Assembly: GCA_947372405.1 (NCBI GenBank) | Contig: CANBTO010000136.1 | Location: forward strand, 1 to 10,422 | Direction of reading: 5' to 3' | DNA length: 10,422 nt | DNA from: Verrucomicrobiaceae bacterium | Lineage (GTDB): Bacteria > Verrucomicrobiota > Verrucomicrobiae > Verrucomicrobiales > Akkermansiaceae | In this document: piece by piece, positions 1 through 5,726 of the stretch | Layout: the number at the start of each line of letters is the position of its first letter | How positions within the stretch are numbered: the stretch's first letter is position 1 | Made by a program: the position numbers and the translations under genes | The notes under the pieces: model-generated | What the model was told of the DNA's origin: nothing | Database searches by the model: none | What the model saw: the letters and a program-made list of their open reading frames with translations, nothing else

Positions 1-1
1 G

Positions 2-121
2 ATGGATGTGACAGAGGATGAGATGAACGGGAAATCCAGACGGGTCAAACGGGCGGACGATTTTTTGTGTGGCGCGCGGATCAATGCGGGAACCTGCAAA
101 GGGTGCGGACTGAAGCAATGA
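2..121 (+). CDS. Possible 3' end of a gene entering from the left edge
   Basis: This frame is open from the left edge and stops with TGA at 119-121, giving up to 39 residues. It reads as a basic, polar tail ending with a small cysteine cluster (TCKGCGLKQ). An ATG lies at position 2, but the frame may simply continue from outside the window. Third codon positions are only mildly GC-biased and no family is recognisable. It could be the C-terminus of a real upstream gene or a chance frame. The sequence left of the window would settle this. Confidence 0.25.
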   Translation: MDVTEDEMNGKSRRVKRADDFLCGARINAGTCKGCGLKQ

Positions 122-264
122 TTAAAAAACGCAAAGCCTGTGCCTGAACCGCACAAGTTGCCTGAGCCCCGAGCGGATTCATGAATGAAGGTGGCCGCCG
201 GAGATTCGTGTTCGGATTCATGTTGGGGATTTGAAGTGCCTGAGGATTGAAACGATGAAATGTC

Positions 265-603
265 GTGATCAAATCACCGGTCTGGCCGCGTGATTTTTTG
301 CTGACGCCATTCTCCGCGAGTTCCGGAGCCAGTCCAGTCACACGATCATGCGATGCCCAAGGTCAGAACCATCAATTTTCCGCCGGATTGCTGGCGTTTG
401 AGCCCTTCGACTGCGCGCCGGTCTACGATGAGGTCTTCGGCAGGCTGGCGGGGAGCAATGGCGGGCCGGGTTTCGGTGCCCCGTGGCAGGACAGCATCGG
501 TGGCGACGCGTTCATCCACCACAAGCGCGGTGATCCGGAAAGCTTCTACGGCGGAGGCTGGAATATGGTTGACGGCATGGTCAAGACGCCGGGCTGGAGG
601 TGA
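265..603 (+). CDS. Unrecognised hypothetical protein, start uncertain
   Basis: A 112-residue frame begins with GTG at 265 (an in-frame TGA lies at 256-258) and stops with TGA at 601-603. From about residue 45 onward the codons have a strong G/C third-position preference and the protein is rich in Gly, Asp, Phe and Trp (for example FGAPWQDSIGGDAFIHHK near the middle and GGGWNMVDGMVKTPGWR at the end), which looks like real protein. The first 40 or so codons show a weaker bias, so the true start may be later or the gene may have lost its original 5' end. No signal peptide, membrane segment or known motif is visible. It converges on pyrE, with the two stop codons only 5 bases apart. The minus-strand frame over the same bases lacks this codon pattern and is treated as a shadow. 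Confidence 0.45.
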   Translation: MIKSPVWPRDFLLTPFSASSGASPVTRSCDAQGQNHQFSAGLLAFEPFDCAPVYDEVFGRLAGSNGGPGFGAPWQDSIGGDAFIHHKRGDPESFYGGGWNMVDGMVKTPGWR

Positions 604-618
604 GGGGATCACTCCCCT
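603..618. terminator. Short hairpin between convergent stop codons
   Basis: AGGGG at 603-607 pairs with CCCCT at 614-618 around a 6-base loop, spanning the stop codons of the 265-603 gene and of pyrE. The stem is only 5 bp and no T-run follows on either strand, so it is at best a weak bidirectional terminator. It is listed because the convergent position is where one would be expected. Confidence 0.2.
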
Positions 619-1178
619 AACAAGGTTGTCCGTGTGAATAGCGGTAGGACGTGGATGCCGCGCGCTTCGATCGCCTGGCGGCCGCCTTCCTCGCGGTCCA
701 CGAGAACGAGGCAGAAGGCGACTTTGCCGCCCTCGCGTTCGATGGCGTCGATGGCTTTCAGGGTGGAGCCGCCGGTGGTGATGACGTCATCGACGACGAT
801 GACGGTGTCGCCGGACTTGAAGTTTCCCTCGATCTGTTTGCCCGCGCCGTGGCCTTTGGGTTCCTTGCGGACGGTGAAGACTTGCAGGGCTTCGTCCGGG
901 TGTTTGGTGGCGGAGGTCATGCCGACGGCCAGCGAGATCGGGTCCGCGCCGAGGGTCATGCCGCCGATGGCATTGACCTTGAGGTGCTCCGAGTGGATCT
1001 TGGAGCGGACGGCGTGCCAGCCGAGATCGCCGATGAGGTTGGCACCGAAGGGATCGAGCGCGGTGACGCGGCAGTCGATGTAGAGGTCGCTCTGTTTGCC
1101 GGAGGCGAGGGTGAAGTTGCCGGTGCGGACGGATTTCTCGAGCAGGAGTTTTTTAAGGGCGGCGGTGGTGGCAAGCAT
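609..1178 (-). CDS. pyrE: Orotate phosphoribosyltransferase
   Basis: PyrE transfers the 5-phosphoribosyl group from PRPP to orotate, giving OMP and pyrophosphate, the fifth step of de novo UMP synthesis in the cytoplasm. The 189-residue product has the family landmarks in order: the N-terminal SGKQSDLYIDCR segment (residues 26-37), the flexible catalytic loop RKEPKGHGAGKQIEG (104-118), and the PRPP-binding signature VIVVDDVITTGGST (126-139). The length is close to the roughly 200 residues usual for the family. The start was placed at the ATG at 1178 because homology begins there. An upstream in-frame start at 1304 would add residues encoded by the heptamer repeats and is rejected. No Shine-Dalgarno sequence is visible. 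The gene is divergent from the ExbB-type gene and convergent with the 265-603 gene, so it is probably transcribed alone. Confidence 0.95.
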   Translation of the reverse strand: MLATTAALKKLLLEKSVRTGNFTLASGKQSDLYIDCRVTALDPFGANLIGDLGWHAVRSKIHSEHLKVNAIGGMTLGADPISLAVGMTSATKHPDEALQVFTVRKEPKGHGAGKQIEGNFKSGDTVIVVDDVITTGGSTLKAIDAIEREGGKVAFCLVLVDREEGGRQAIEARGIHVLPLFTRTTLLGE

Positions 1179-1223
1179 GGGTGGAGGATGGGAAACACGG
1201 AGTGCGGGGGCAAGCGGGAAGAA

Positions 1224-1320
1224 GTTGATGGTTGATGGTTGAGAGGTTGAGAGTTGAGAGAGCCAAGGCTCTGCGGATTCCTTCCTCTGTCTCTCAACTC
1301 TCAACCATCAACTCTCAACC
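1224..1320. repeat. Heptanucleotide repeats forming an inverted repeat between divergent genes
   Basis: The left side (1224-1259) holds five GTTGANN heptads, with one extra G at 1245. The right side (1291-1318) holds four complementary heptads of the form NNNTCAA. Bases 1245-1261 are perfectly complementary to 1290-1306, a 17-bp stem around a 28-base loop. A small competing hairpin (GAGC/GCTC) sits at 1260-1271. The right arm ends about 10 bases before the ATG of the ExbB-type gene, so the structure would lie in its 5' leader or overlap its promoter, and also upstream of pyrE. Its function is unknown: it could be a regulatory hairpin or a dispersed short tandem repeat family. Confidence 0.75.
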
Positions 1321-1330
1321 TCTCTTTTTG

Positions 1331-2083
1331 ATGCTGGCCAGCGGTCCCGGCGGTGGCTTAGTTTCCCGGCAGATGATTCTGGCATTGATGGAACCCTCAG
1401 GCCTGATCGAGCAGGGTGGCCCGCTGGTGTGGGTGCTGCTCGGGTTGGCGTTCATTGGCTCGGTGTGCGTGGTGGAGAGGTTGTTCTTCTTCCACCGGGC
1501 GCGGATCAACGTGGGGGACCTGCTGGTAGGGTTGGCGCATCACGTGCGGCGGCGCTCGTTCGCTGAGGCGCTGCACGAGGCGGCGCGCGCGCCGGGACCG
1601 GTGGCGCGGGTGGCGCATGCGGCCTTGTTGAGGTACTATCTCGGCCGCTCGGACCTCAGGGACGTGGTGCAGGAGGCCGGTCAGCTTGAAGTGCCGCGTA
1701 TCGAGAAAAACATCCGGGCGATCCTCGGGGTTTCGTTGCTCGCGCCGTTGGTGGGCATGCTGGGAACGATGCTCGGGATGCTGGAAACGTTTCAAAAGGT
1801 GAGCGAGCAAGGTGGTTTCACCGGCCCGGCGGAATTGACGGCCGGGGTGTTCACGGCGCTGATCACCTCAGTGCTAGGACTGACGGTGGCGGTGCCGATG
1901 TATTTGTTTTACCTGTATTTCCTTGGTCGGGCGAAACGCCTGGTCCACCGCATCGAGCGGGCTGGCATCGAGATGGTCCACCTGATCGCGGACGCGCGGG
2001 AGGAAGACGAGTTCGCTCCTTTCCGCGGTGAGGTCACGGCGGGCCGCAAGCATGCGAAACCCTCGCCGGATCCCGCGAAGTGA
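1331..2083 (+). CDS. MotA/TolQ/ExbB-family channel protein (ExbB-like)
   Basis: This family forms the inner-membrane pentamer that, with ExbD/TolR, couples ion flow to force on TonB or TolA. The 250-residue product has the expected three membrane segments: residues 31-48, about 131-152 and about 170-196. The hallmark APLVGMLGTMLGM lies at 138-150 and the family's third-segment pattern appears as ALITSVLGLTVAVP at 176-189. A long cytoplasmic loop lies between the first two segments. In E. coli ExbB the third segment begins GIAEALLATAIGL, with Glu176. Here the matching stretch is GVFTALITSVLGL, so Thr175 (codon 1853-1855) replaces the Glu. The start at ATG 1331 is preferred over 1232, which would translate the heptamer repeats. 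ATG 1373 is an alternative. The stop overlaps the ExbD-like start by 4 bases, indicating coupled translation. Whether it belongs to the ExbB or the TolQ branch cannot be told from sequence alone. Confidence 0.9.
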   Translation: MLASGPGGGLVSRQMILALMEPSGLIEQGGPLVWVLLGLAFIGSVCVVERLFFFHRARINVGDLLVGLAHHVRRRSFAEALHEAARAPGPVARVAHAALLRYYLGRSDLRDVVQEAGQLEVPRIEKNIRAILGVSLLAPLVGMLGTMLGMLETFQKVSEQGGFTGPAELTAGVFTALITSVLGLTVAVPMYLFYLYFLGRAKRLVHRIERAGIEMVHLIADAREEDEFAPFRGEVTAGRKHAKPSPDPAK

Positions 2084-2532
2084 AGCTGGAAATGACACTG
2101 CCGGAGCGCCCCGGGCTGCTGCATGCGGTGCCGGTTCTGAACATTTTCGCGCTGTTGTGGCTGTTGTTTCTGCTTGCCCCGCTGTTGTTGAGGCAATCCG
2201 GCGTGGCGGTGGACCTGCCACCCTCTCGATTCCAGCTCGAGCGTTTCCAGGACGCGCTGGTGGTGACGCTGGGCCCAGGCGATGGCGAACCACGAATCCA
2301 TCTGGGCCGGGATTCGGTGAACCCGTCTCAGCTTGCCACGCGCTTGGAAAAACTCCGCTCCGAGGGAGCCTCGAAAAACGCGCTGATTCTGCTCCAGACT
2401 GATGCGGGCACGCCAGTGGGAGTGGAGCGGCAGGTTACGGAAATGATTCTGGCCAAGGGTTTCCGGCTGGCATTGGTGGGAGCGAATGTTCCGGCAACTC
2501 CGAATGTGGAGCCACTAGCTCCTGAAAAGTGA
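2080..2532 (+). CDS. ExbD/TolR-family biopolymer transport protein, Asp replaced by Asn
   Basis: ExbD/TolR proteins have one N-terminal membrane helix inside the ExbB/TolQ pentamer and a periplasmic domain. The 150-residue product has a helix at residues 19-38, then VAVDLPPS (42-49), matching the family's conserved strand ending in VxLP. A periplasmic alpha/beta domain follows, with LILLQTDAGTPVGVE-like and LALVGANV elements that parallel the ExbD fold. In E. coli the helix reads TPFIDVMLVLL with essential Asp25. Here the equivalent is VPVLNIFALLW, so Asn21 (AAC, 2140-2142) takes the place of Asp. The GTG start at 2080 overlaps the upstream stop by 4 bases. ATG 2092 would remove four residues and is the alternative. 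The stop overlaps the next gene's ATG (TGATG). Family assignment is firm, while the consequence of the substitution is inference. Confidence 0.85.
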   Translation: MKLEMTLPERPGLLHAVPVLNIFALLWLLFLLAPLLLRQSGVAVDLPPSRFQLERFQDALVVTLGPGDGEPRIHLGRDSVNPSQLATRLEKLRSEGASKNALILLQTDAGTPVGVERQVTEMILAKGFRLALVGANVPATPNVEPLAPEK

Positions 2533-3320
2533 TGGGCAAACGGGTTTCCATGCGGCACAAGCGGAAGGCGGCGCCTGAATGGGTTTTCCCGTGGAGGCGG
2601 ACCGGTGAATCCCGTATTGCGCGTGGCTTCGCCATACTTTTCGTAGGCGCGGGTTTTGCGTTTTTGCTGACGTCCGTCCGCATCCGGGTTTCACCACCCA
2701 CTCCATGGGCCGCGCACAAGGCTTCGGTGATCCTCGTGGGTGATGATGCGGACGGGCGGGCTCTCACGCTGCGAGCGAAGGAGGGCGGGCCGTTCCCCTC
2801 GCGATTCGTGCCTTCCGAGTGGGAAGGAGCGGTCGCTTTGGAACGGGCAGCGGCGGAAACCACACGCTGGACGCCGCCGCCTTATGTGCCGGTGCTGCGG
2901 GATCTTCCCGACGAGGCGACCGGTGGTATGCGGTTGGCATCGCGGGGAGAACCCGTGTTTCCGGAGCGGCCCCGTCCGCCCGCTGTGGCTCCTTCCGCCG
3001 TCACCCTCAAGCCGACTCCATTCCTTCAACCGCTTTCAGGAATCTCATCGCAGGAAATGCCGGGGCAACTGCCCGCCTTCGAGGGCGCGGTGGATGATTC
3101 GATGGCCTCTGAGTCGTGGCGCTTTCTGCTCAGGTTGGATGCCGGCGGAAACGTCCAAGAGTGTGTGAATCTCGCCGGCGGTGATGAGGCCGGCCCGTCT
3201 CCCATGGAAAACTGGCTGCGGCGCGTGTCCTTCAATGCCAAACCCGGTAGCAACGCCCGCTGGATCTCCGTCAGCGTCGGTTTCACCAATCAACCCGCAA
3301 ATGGACCTGACGCTCGCTGA
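2532..3320 (+). CDS. TonB-like periplasm-spanning protein, divergent
   Basis: The 262-residue product has a basic N-terminus and one membrane helix at about residues 31-49 (FAILFVGAGFAFLLTSV). A long proline-rich middle follows (for example WTPPPYVP, and PERPRPP near residue 140), then a compact C-terminal domain from about residue 194. That domain has the order of TonB-C elements: a strand with a turn (WRFLLRLDAGGNVQECV), a helix (PMENWLRRVSF) and a final strand (WISVSVGF). This matches the family pattern of a strand with DxxGxV, a helix ending in a WRF/F-P segment, and a last strand. Anchor, proline spacer and C-terminal domain downstream of ExbB and ExbD genes is the TonB layout. It lacks the His of the E. 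coli TonB membrane helix and a clear YP motif. ATG 2532 overlaps the ExbD-like stop by one base; no Shine-Dalgarno is seen. Assignment rests on architecture and position more than on sequence identity. Confidence 0.6.
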   Translation: MGKRVSMRHKRKAAPEWVFPWRRTGESRIARGFAILFVGAGFAFLLTSVRIRVSPPTPWAAHKASVILVGDDADGRALTLRAKEGGPFPSRFVPSEWEGAVALERAAAETTRWTPPPYVPVLRDLPDEATGGMRLASRGEPVFPERPRPPAVAPSAVTLKPTPFLQPLSGISSQEMPGQLPAFEGAVDDSMASESWRFLLRLDAGGNVQECVNLAGGDEAGPSPMENWLRRVSFNAKPGSNARWISVSVGFTNQPANGPDAR

Positions 3321-3540
3321 TTTCGTATTGTTCGTGGTGTTCGGATCCTGCGCCCTCGTGGTGACCTTCACCGTGCTCTCGCGCACCCTGCACGCTCGCT
3401 CGGAAAGCCGCTCGCTCGGCAACCGGGTGCTTTGCAGGCTCTGCCTCCATGCCTTCGAAGACCACGGGCATGTGAAGATCGTGAATTGCCCGCACTGCGG
3501 CGCGGTCAATGAAAAAGGCCGTGGCCGCCGTCTCGGATAG
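3301..3540 (+). CDS. Small membrane-anchored zinc-ribbon protein
   Basis: This is a 79-residue protein of no recognised family. Residues 7-27 form one hydrophobic membrane helix, followed by a basic, arginine-rich stretch (29-43). A four-cysteine zinc-ribbon motif comes next: CRLC with Cys45 and Cys48, and CPHC with Cys63 and Cys66, separated by 14 residues that include two His. The C-terminus is basic (EKGRGRRLG). By the positive-inside rule the ribbon should face the cytoplasm. Its ATG lies 20 bases inside the 3' end of the TonB-like gene, implying coupled expression with the ExbB/ExbD/TonB-like set. A frame extending upstream to 3181 exists but lies within the TonB-like gene and is not supported. 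A regulatory or assembly role in the complex is possible but is only inferred from position. Confidence 0.75.
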   Translation: MDLTLADFVLFVVFGSCALVVTFTVLSRTLHARSESRSLGNRVLCRLCLHAFEDHGHVKIVNCPHCGAVNEKGRGRRLG

Positions 3541-3617
3541 ATGCGCCAACCCGTTGAGAAACATCGGTGATGAGGCTTGCAGGGGCGGGAATCAGCCGCC
3601 AAAGTGCCCGCGAAACT

Positions 3618-4868
3618 ATGAACGAACGACGCGTCGTCATCACCGGCATTGGCTGTCTATCACCCCTTGGAAACGATCTGACCTCCACTTGGGAGGGTAT
3701 GAAGGCGGGCCGCAGCGGTATCGCACGGATCACCGAGCTCGACCCCGAACCCTTCGACTGCAAGATCGCCGGGGAGGTCAAAAACTTCGAGGCGGACGGT
3801 TATTTCCGGGTTCCCAAGGACGCGCGCCGTTCGGATCGCTACGTGCAGTTCGCGGTGGCCGCCTCCAAGATGGCGATGGCGGATTCCGGCATTGATGTTT
3901 CCACGATCGATCCCCGCCGTTTCGGCGTGATGGTCGGCAGCGGCATCGGCGGCCTGGCAACACTGGAACGCGAGCACGGCACCTACATGACCAAGGGGCC
4001 CAAGCGGGTTTCCCCCTTCACCATCCCGATGATGATCTCCAACATCGCCAGCGGCATCATCTCGATGGAATTCGGCCTCACCGGACCGAACATGGCCATC
4101 GTCACTGCTTGTGCCACCTCGAATCACAACATCGGCGAGGCCTGGCGCATCATCAAGTTCGGCGATGCCGACGGCTTCATCTGCGGTGGTGCCGAGGCAT
4201 CCATTCTGCCGATGGGTCTCTGCGGATTCTCCAACATGAAGGCCCTCAGCACGCGCAACGACGAGCCCCAGCGCGCGTCCCGGCCGTTTGACAAGAACCG
4301 CGACGGCTTCGTCATGGGCGAAGGTGCCGGCGTGGTCGTCATCGAGGAGCTCGAACACGCGAAGAAGCGCGGCGCAAAAATTTACGCCGAGCTCATCGGC
4401 TACGGCGTCAGTGCGGATGCCTACCACCTCAGCGCCCCGTCACCGGACGGCAGCGGGCCCGCTTACGCCATCCAGATGGCTCTCAAGCACGGGAAGAAAA
4501 ACCCGGAGGACGTCGATTACCTCAACGCCCACGCTACCTCCACCGGCCTCGGCGACATCGCGGAAACCAAGGCCATCAAGCTGGCCTTCGGCGACCACGT
4601 GAAAAACGGCCTGATGGTCAGCTCCACCAAGTCGATGACCGGCCACATGCTCGGAGCCGCAGGCGGCATCGAGCTCATCGCCAGCGTCATGGCCATCAAG
4701 GACGGCATCGTTCCACCCACTATCAACGTCGAGGAACAGGATCCCGAGTGCGATCTCGACTGCGTGCCCAACGTCGCCCGCGAGGCCGAAATCAAGGTCG
4801 CCGTCAGCAACAGCTTCGGCTTCGGCGGTCACAACGCCTCGGTGCTCGTCAGCAAGTTCGAGGAATAA
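3618..4868 (+). CDS. fabF: Beta-ketoacyl-[acyl carrier protein] synthase II
   Basis: FabF condenses malonyl-ACP with acyl-ACP in the elongation cycle of fatty acid synthesis in the cytoplasm. The 416-residue product has the usual length and the Cys-His-His triad with its lysine: Cys165 in TACATSNHNIG, His305 in NAHATSTGLGD, and Lys338 and His343 in STKSMTGHMLGAAGG. The C-terminal NSFGFGGHNAS motif is also present. The start at ATG 3618 (MNERRVVITG) matches the typical N-terminus. A frame extension to 3567 adds nothing conserved. No Shine-Dalgarno is obvious. The gene sits 77 bases after the zinc-ribbon gene and 2 bases before the thioesterase gene. No acyl carrier protein gene is adjacent, unlike the common acpP-fabF arrangement. 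A role in a specialised lipid pathway cannot be excluded, but the sequence looks like housekeeping FabF. Confidence 0.93.
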   Translation: MNERRVVITGIGCLSPLGNDLTSTWEGMKAGRSGIARITELDPEPFDCKIAGEVKNFEADGYFRVPKDARRSDRYVQFAVAASKMAMADSGIDVSTIDPRRFGVMVGSGIGGLATLEREHGTYMTKGPKRVSPFTIPMMISNIASGIISMEFGLTGPNMAIVTACATSNHNIGEAWRIIKFGDADGFICGGAEASILPMGLCGFSNMKALSTRNDEPQRASRPFDKNRDGFVMGEGAGVVVIEELEHAKKRGAKIYAELIGYGVSADAYHLSAPSPDGSGPAYAIQMALKHGKKNPEDVDYLNAHATSTGLGDIAETKAIKLAFGDHVKNGLMVSSTKSMTGHMLGAAGGIELIASVMAIKDGIVPPTINVEEQDPECDLDCVPNVAREAEIKVAVSNSFGFGGHNASVLVSKFEE

Positions 4869-4870
4869 GG

Positions 4871-5296
4871 ATGGAATCCCCGCTCCACCGCCAAAGTCTG
4901 GAAGTCGCCTTCGCCGACACTGATGCCAGCGGCTGGATGCATTTCCCCAACATCTTCCGCTACTTCGAGGAAGCCGAGCACGCATTCCTGAAATCGCGAG
5001 GGCTGCTGGTGTTCGATCGCGCTCAGGGCGGCTGGCCGCGCGTCAAGGTGTCCTGCGATTACAAACGCCCGCTACACACCGGGGACCGTATTGAGGTTTT
5101 GTTAGCGATATCACGCATCGGCGCGTCCTCCATCATCTGGGATTTCGAGGTTCTAACGGATTCCGGTGAACTCGCCGCCTTCGGCAGCGTCACCACCGTG
5201 CGCGTGAACCACGAAGGCAGGCCGCAGATCCTCACGGAGCAGGAACGTCGTGAACTGGAGTTCAGGATTCATCCCGCACCTCCATCAGTCGATTGA
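4871..5296 (+). CDS. Hotdog-fold acyl-CoA thioesterase (4HBT/YbgC type)
   Basis: The 141-residue product matches the 4-hydroxybenzoyl-CoA thioesterase family, whose members hydrolyse acyl-CoA or acyl-ACP thioesters. The signature is VAFADTDASGWMHFPNIFRYFEEAE (residues 12-36). Asp18 aligns with the catalytic Asp of the EDTDAGG motif of YbgC. The central helix with its RYFEEAE end and the following strands (VKVSCDYKRPLHTGD, IIWDFEVL, VTTVRVNHEGRP) fit a complete hotdog fold. The ATG at 4871 follows a GAGGA ribosome binding site at 4860-4864 that lies within the last codons of fabF, so translation is probably coupled. Pairing with fabF suggests a role in fatty acid turnover or acyl release. The actual substrate cannot be read from the sequence. 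Confidence 0.87.
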   Translation: MESPLHRQSLEVAFADTDASGWMHFPNIFRYFEEAEHAFLKSRGLLVFDRAQGGWPRVKVSCDYKRPLHTGDRIEVLLAISRIGASSIIWDFEVLTDSGELAAFGSVTTVRVNHEGRPQILTEQERRELEFRIHPAPPSVD

Positions 5297-5360
5297 AGCC
5301 TACGCAGTGCCTCTGGAATACACTCGTCCATAAAATCCTCGAGGAGTTCCGCCACGCCAA

Positions 5361-5390
5361 AAAAAATCAAGCGGCGAAACGTGTTCGCCG
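5361..5390 (-). terminator. Candidate rho-independent terminator, minus-strand orientation
   Basis: Read on the minus strand, the perfect 7-bp GC-rich stem CGGCGAA/TTCGCCG (5390-5372) with a 5-base loop is followed, 5 bases later, by a run of eight T residues. On the plus strand the same hairpin is preceded by the A-run and has no T-run after it, so it would not efficiently end the fabF-thioesterase transcript. The 5-base gap between stem and T-run weakens the call, and no convincing minus-strand gene lies upstream of it in this window. Confidence 0.35.
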
Positions 5391-5685
5391 TGAGGATGAA
5401 ATGACGATGCCAATTCCGTGCGGGCTGAAAGCCGGCACACCATGACACCCGTCTCCGCAGACGCTACGCCGGGCAGGCTGTTCCGTCCCGTTGGGACCGA
5501 AGACTACACGGCGGACCTGTTGCGCATGAAGATCACAGCCGCATCCAAGCTCACTCAAATCCACAATTCCTGCTTGGCGCTTCCTTCATGGCGGCCTAAA
5601 AAGCCTCCCATGAACTGAAGTCCCGGAGACGTATTCACCCGGGTTGCGTTTGCCGGAGTTATACAACCTGTCGTTCAATGATGCT

Positions 5686-5706
5686 GTCGGCCGATGAGTG
5701 GCCGGC
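5686..5706 (+). promoter_or_regulatory. Leader hairpin upstream of the rhodanese-like gene
   Basis: 5686-5692 pairs with 5700-5706 (7 bp including one G-T pair) around a 7-base loop. It ends 8 bases before the ribosome binding site of the 5727 gene, so it would lie in the 5' leader of that mRNA. The ATG at 5694 lies inside the loop, which argues against that codon being the start. Regulation is inferred only from the position. Confidence 0.3.
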
Positions 5707-5726
5707 TAATGAAGAAAGGATTAAAG

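Larger units (their letters stand above)
5297..5726. other. Noncoding region with a string of compact hairpins
   Basis: No reading frame here has convincing codon bias or a recognisable product. Instead, four compact inverted repeats follow each other. 5372-5378 pairs with 5384-5390 (7 bp, 5-base loop). 5418-5426 pairs with 5430-5438 (9 bp, one mismatch, loop GAA). 5481-5489 pairs with 5493-5501 (9 bp, one mismatch, loop GTT). 5585-5591 pairs with 5608-5614, with an inner GGC/GCC extension. A fifth hairpin sits just before the next gene (5686-5706, listed separately). The segment could be a structured RNA, a REP-like dispersed repeat, or decayed DNA. Plus-strand frame 5418-5618 and minus-strand frame 5367-5564 cover it but neither looks like a real protein. 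Confidence 0.55.

Noticed and set aside
651..1235. 194-residue plus-strand frame
   Set aside because: It is antisense to pyrE, which has all family motifs.
1232..1330. Upstream extension of the ExbB-type gene to a start at 1232
   Set aside because: It would translate the heptamer repeats into a non-conserved leader. ATG 1331 lies just before the conserved region.
3660..4427. 255-residue minus-strand frame
   Set aside because: It lies entirely antisense to fabF, whose catalytic residues and full length are clear. Long antisense frames are common in GC-rich genes.
5269..5460. Open minus-strand frame across the end of the thioesterase gene and the hairpin region
   Set aside because: It lacks a good start, overlaps the thioesterase gene, and its sequence matches no family I know.
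5660..5665. TATACA as a -10 element for the rhodanese-like gene
   Set aside because: The only TTG-type -35 candidate (TTGCGT at 5644) is spaced 10 bases away, too close for a standard promoter.
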